16,909 bases of DNA from NCBI GenBank assembly GCA_050015455.1, contig JBEKBJ010000113.1, positions 1 through 16,909 of the forward strand, read 5' to 3'. Both the position numbers and the translations under genes were made by a program. The notes below the pieces were generated by a model that searched no databases, was not told where the DNA came from, and was given only the letters and a program-made list of their open reading frames with translations. Origin of the DNA: JAGDMS01 sp050015455 (lineage in GTDB: Bacteria > Desulfobacterota > Binatia > HRBIN30). Of this stretch, positions 15,805 through 16,909 are shown one piece after another (position 1 is the stretch's first letter; each line of letters opens with the position of its first letter).

Positions 15805-15833
15805 GGGGGTCAGAATTCGACGCCGATTCACAG
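15805..15833 (-). repeat. Terminal-repeat-like motif, copy 4
   Basis: GGGGGTCAGAATTCGACGCC then GATTCACAG. It is the inverted partner of copy 2. The immediate flanks show no obvious target-site duplication. Confidence 0.6.
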
Positions 15834-15905
15834 CACGCTTGTGACGCATAAGGCTCGATGCTCCGCCCAGGCAGTGGCCGCAACCCTCGGAGTGAGCATC
15901 ACCTT

Positions 15906-16909
15906 TCATCGCCCAAGGCAGGCCGGTGCAAGTTCTCCACTGGCAAGCGGCAGACCCACGTGGGCGTGGTCCAGCCACGCCTGGCGCAGAAGAAACACCA
16001 ACACGATGAGCCAAGCGACGGCGTGAGTGGTCACGAACAGCGGCAACCACGGCGATGTCGGAAACTGCAGCCGCGCCGGCGCGAGCATGATCACTATCAT
16101 GATAGCGAGCAGGATACCTGCCAATACGTCACGCCCCTCCGCTGGCGCTCCTCGCTTCGCAATGCGGAACAGGGCGAGCATCGGCAGCAGCATTAGGAGA
16201 TCGTCGTAAACGAGGTGGTAAACGGCCAAACGCGCGACCGCGCTGGTGACCCCCAGGATCAGCCAAACATCGACCTTGCGATGGACGTACGTCCACACCC
16301 CCAGGAGAGCCAGCGCTAGTAGCGACGCCGGAAGACTCCATCGGGCAAGCCCGGCCTCTGCGAGCCAGACATCCAAATCGGCATACCCAGCATGCGTCGC
16401 GAGGCCGGAGCTGTTCTGCAACCAAGCCGTGATCAGCGCTGATATGCCTGCACCTTGAAACGTGACAGCGAACAACGTGAGCGCGATGTATCCGCAGACC
16501 ACCAGCGTCGCCGGCCTCAATCTGCCCGGGAAGAGGAGGACGGCCCAGAAGAAGAAGGCCGTGATGCTGGGTTTCATCAAGGCCAGTAGTATCAAGCCCG
16601 CGGCCACCAAATCTTCGCGCCATACTCGGCGCCCGCGACGCAGAACGAACAGTCCGGTCAGGAGAAGACACAGGCAATGCACGATGAGCTGACCATTGCC
16701 GATGGCCACGCCGGTGGCGTTCATCGACAGCAACAGCAACGCGACAAAGGCGTGCTCCACTGGCGCGTCGGCGCCGATTCTGCTCGCAATTAGCCCAACT
16801 TCCGCGCTCGCCGAAGGAGTTTGAGCACTGCGGGCAAGAAAGCTCAATGTTTTTGCGGGCCAGAGGTGCAAGAGTCGATTTGTAGTGACGAAGATAGTTG
16901 ATTCAGTTA
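15906..16909 (-). CDS. Polytopic membrane protein resembling GT87 glycosyltransferase (5' end off window)
   Basis: The minus-strand frame is open from the right edge to TGA at 15908, at least 334 residues. The visible part has about eight hydrophobic helices (AFVALLLLSM; LIVHCLCLLLTGLFVL; LVAAGLILLALM; FFFWAVLLF; LVVCGYIALTLFAV; ASLLALALLGVW; LPMLALFRI; GILLAIMIVIML). GNGQLIVH and the short basic loop before the LLALMKPSITAFFF stretch recall GT87-type mannosyltransferases (DUF2029), which use polyprenyl-phosphate sugars in the membrane. The N-terminal loop with the catalytic Asp would lie outside the window, so activity cannot be judged. A TTG at 16871 could serve as a start, but the frame continues beyond it with plausible sequence (IFVTTNRLLHLWPAK), so the gene very probably extends further. 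Confidence 0.72.
   Translation of the reverse strand, partial: TESTIFVTTNRLLHLWPAKTLSFLARSAQTPSASAEVGLIASRIGADAPVEHAFVALLLLSMNATGVAIGNGQLIVHCLCLLLTGLFVLRRGRRVWREDLVAAGLILLALMKPSITAFFFWAVLLFPGRLRPATLVVCGYIALTLFAVTFQGAGISALITAWLQNSSGLATHAGYADLDVWLAEAGLARWSLPASLLALALLGVWTYVHRKVDVWLILGVTSAVARLAVYHLVYDDLLMLLPMLALFRIAKRGAPAEGRDVLAGILLAIMIVIMLAPARLQFPTSPWLPLFVTTHAVAWLIVLVFLLRQAWLDHAHVGLPLASGELAPACLGR

Larger units (their letters stand above)
15458..15905. other. Repeat-only region after the protease
   Basis: About 450 bp without a supported gene. It holds the right 131-bp inverted repeat (15514-15644) and three terminal-repeat-like motifs (15644-15670, 15727-15754, 15805-15833). No intrinsic terminator for the protease gene is seen. 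From 15671 to 15726 and from 15834 to 15905 nothing else is recognised. Confidence 0.6.

Overview
The window is GC-rich bacterial DNA with Gram-negative-style exported proteins, an F420-type luciferase-like oxidoreductase, an AMP-forming fatty acyl-CoA ligase, FG-GAP and cohesin-like secreted proteins, and many intergenic dispersed repeats. This mix suggests an uncultured, soil- or sediment-type lineage near the old Deltaproteobacteria (for example Binatota or Desulfobacterota relatives). That placement is an inference from gene content; no rRNA or marker gene is present to settle it.

Layout. (1) 1-2820 is an accessory patch: a complete BrnT/BrnA toxin-antitoxin operon (341-890), debris of other small genes including a likely HepT 5' end (about 907-1366), and a two-gene unit of an AF2212-like small protein plus a retropepsin-like aspartic protease (1394-2021). 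Two diverged ~103-bp direct repeats (116-217, 2130-2233) bracket the patch. Three more palindromic repeat types fill 2279-2531. (2) 2824-9218 holds a coiled-coil unknown (2824-3540), a converging F420-type oxidoreductase (3785-4627, minus), a secreted cohesin-like protein with a Pro/Ala/Thr tail (4751-5692), a 5'-truncated ABC-2 permease (5813-6409) and a large exported HEAT/TPR-type protein (6768-9218). (3) 9250-10863 (minus) is an AlkK-like acyl-CoA ligase. (4) 10864-15905 is a rearranged region. An IS481-type transposase fragment and a conserved-looking minus-strand fragment lie left of a large exported subtilisin-family protease with FG-GAP repeats. The protease gene is cut by one in-frame TAG (14789-14791), but the frame continues intact for 221 more codons. 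A 131-bp sequence occurs once on each side of it in inverted orientation (11531-11661 and 15514-15644, 127/131 identical). Four copies of a ~27-bp terminal-repeat-like motif sit beside or outside these. (5) 15906-16909 (minus) is a membrane protein resembling the GT87 mannosyltransferases, running off the window.

No single pathway joins the genes. The oxidoreductase and the acyl-CoA ligase fit lipid or hydrocarbon catabolism; the three exported proteins fit cell-surface functions. The most unusual architecture is the protease between 131-bp inverted repeats with adjoining terminal-repeat motifs. The antitoxin-like plus retropepsin pair is the best candidate for an under-described two-gene system.
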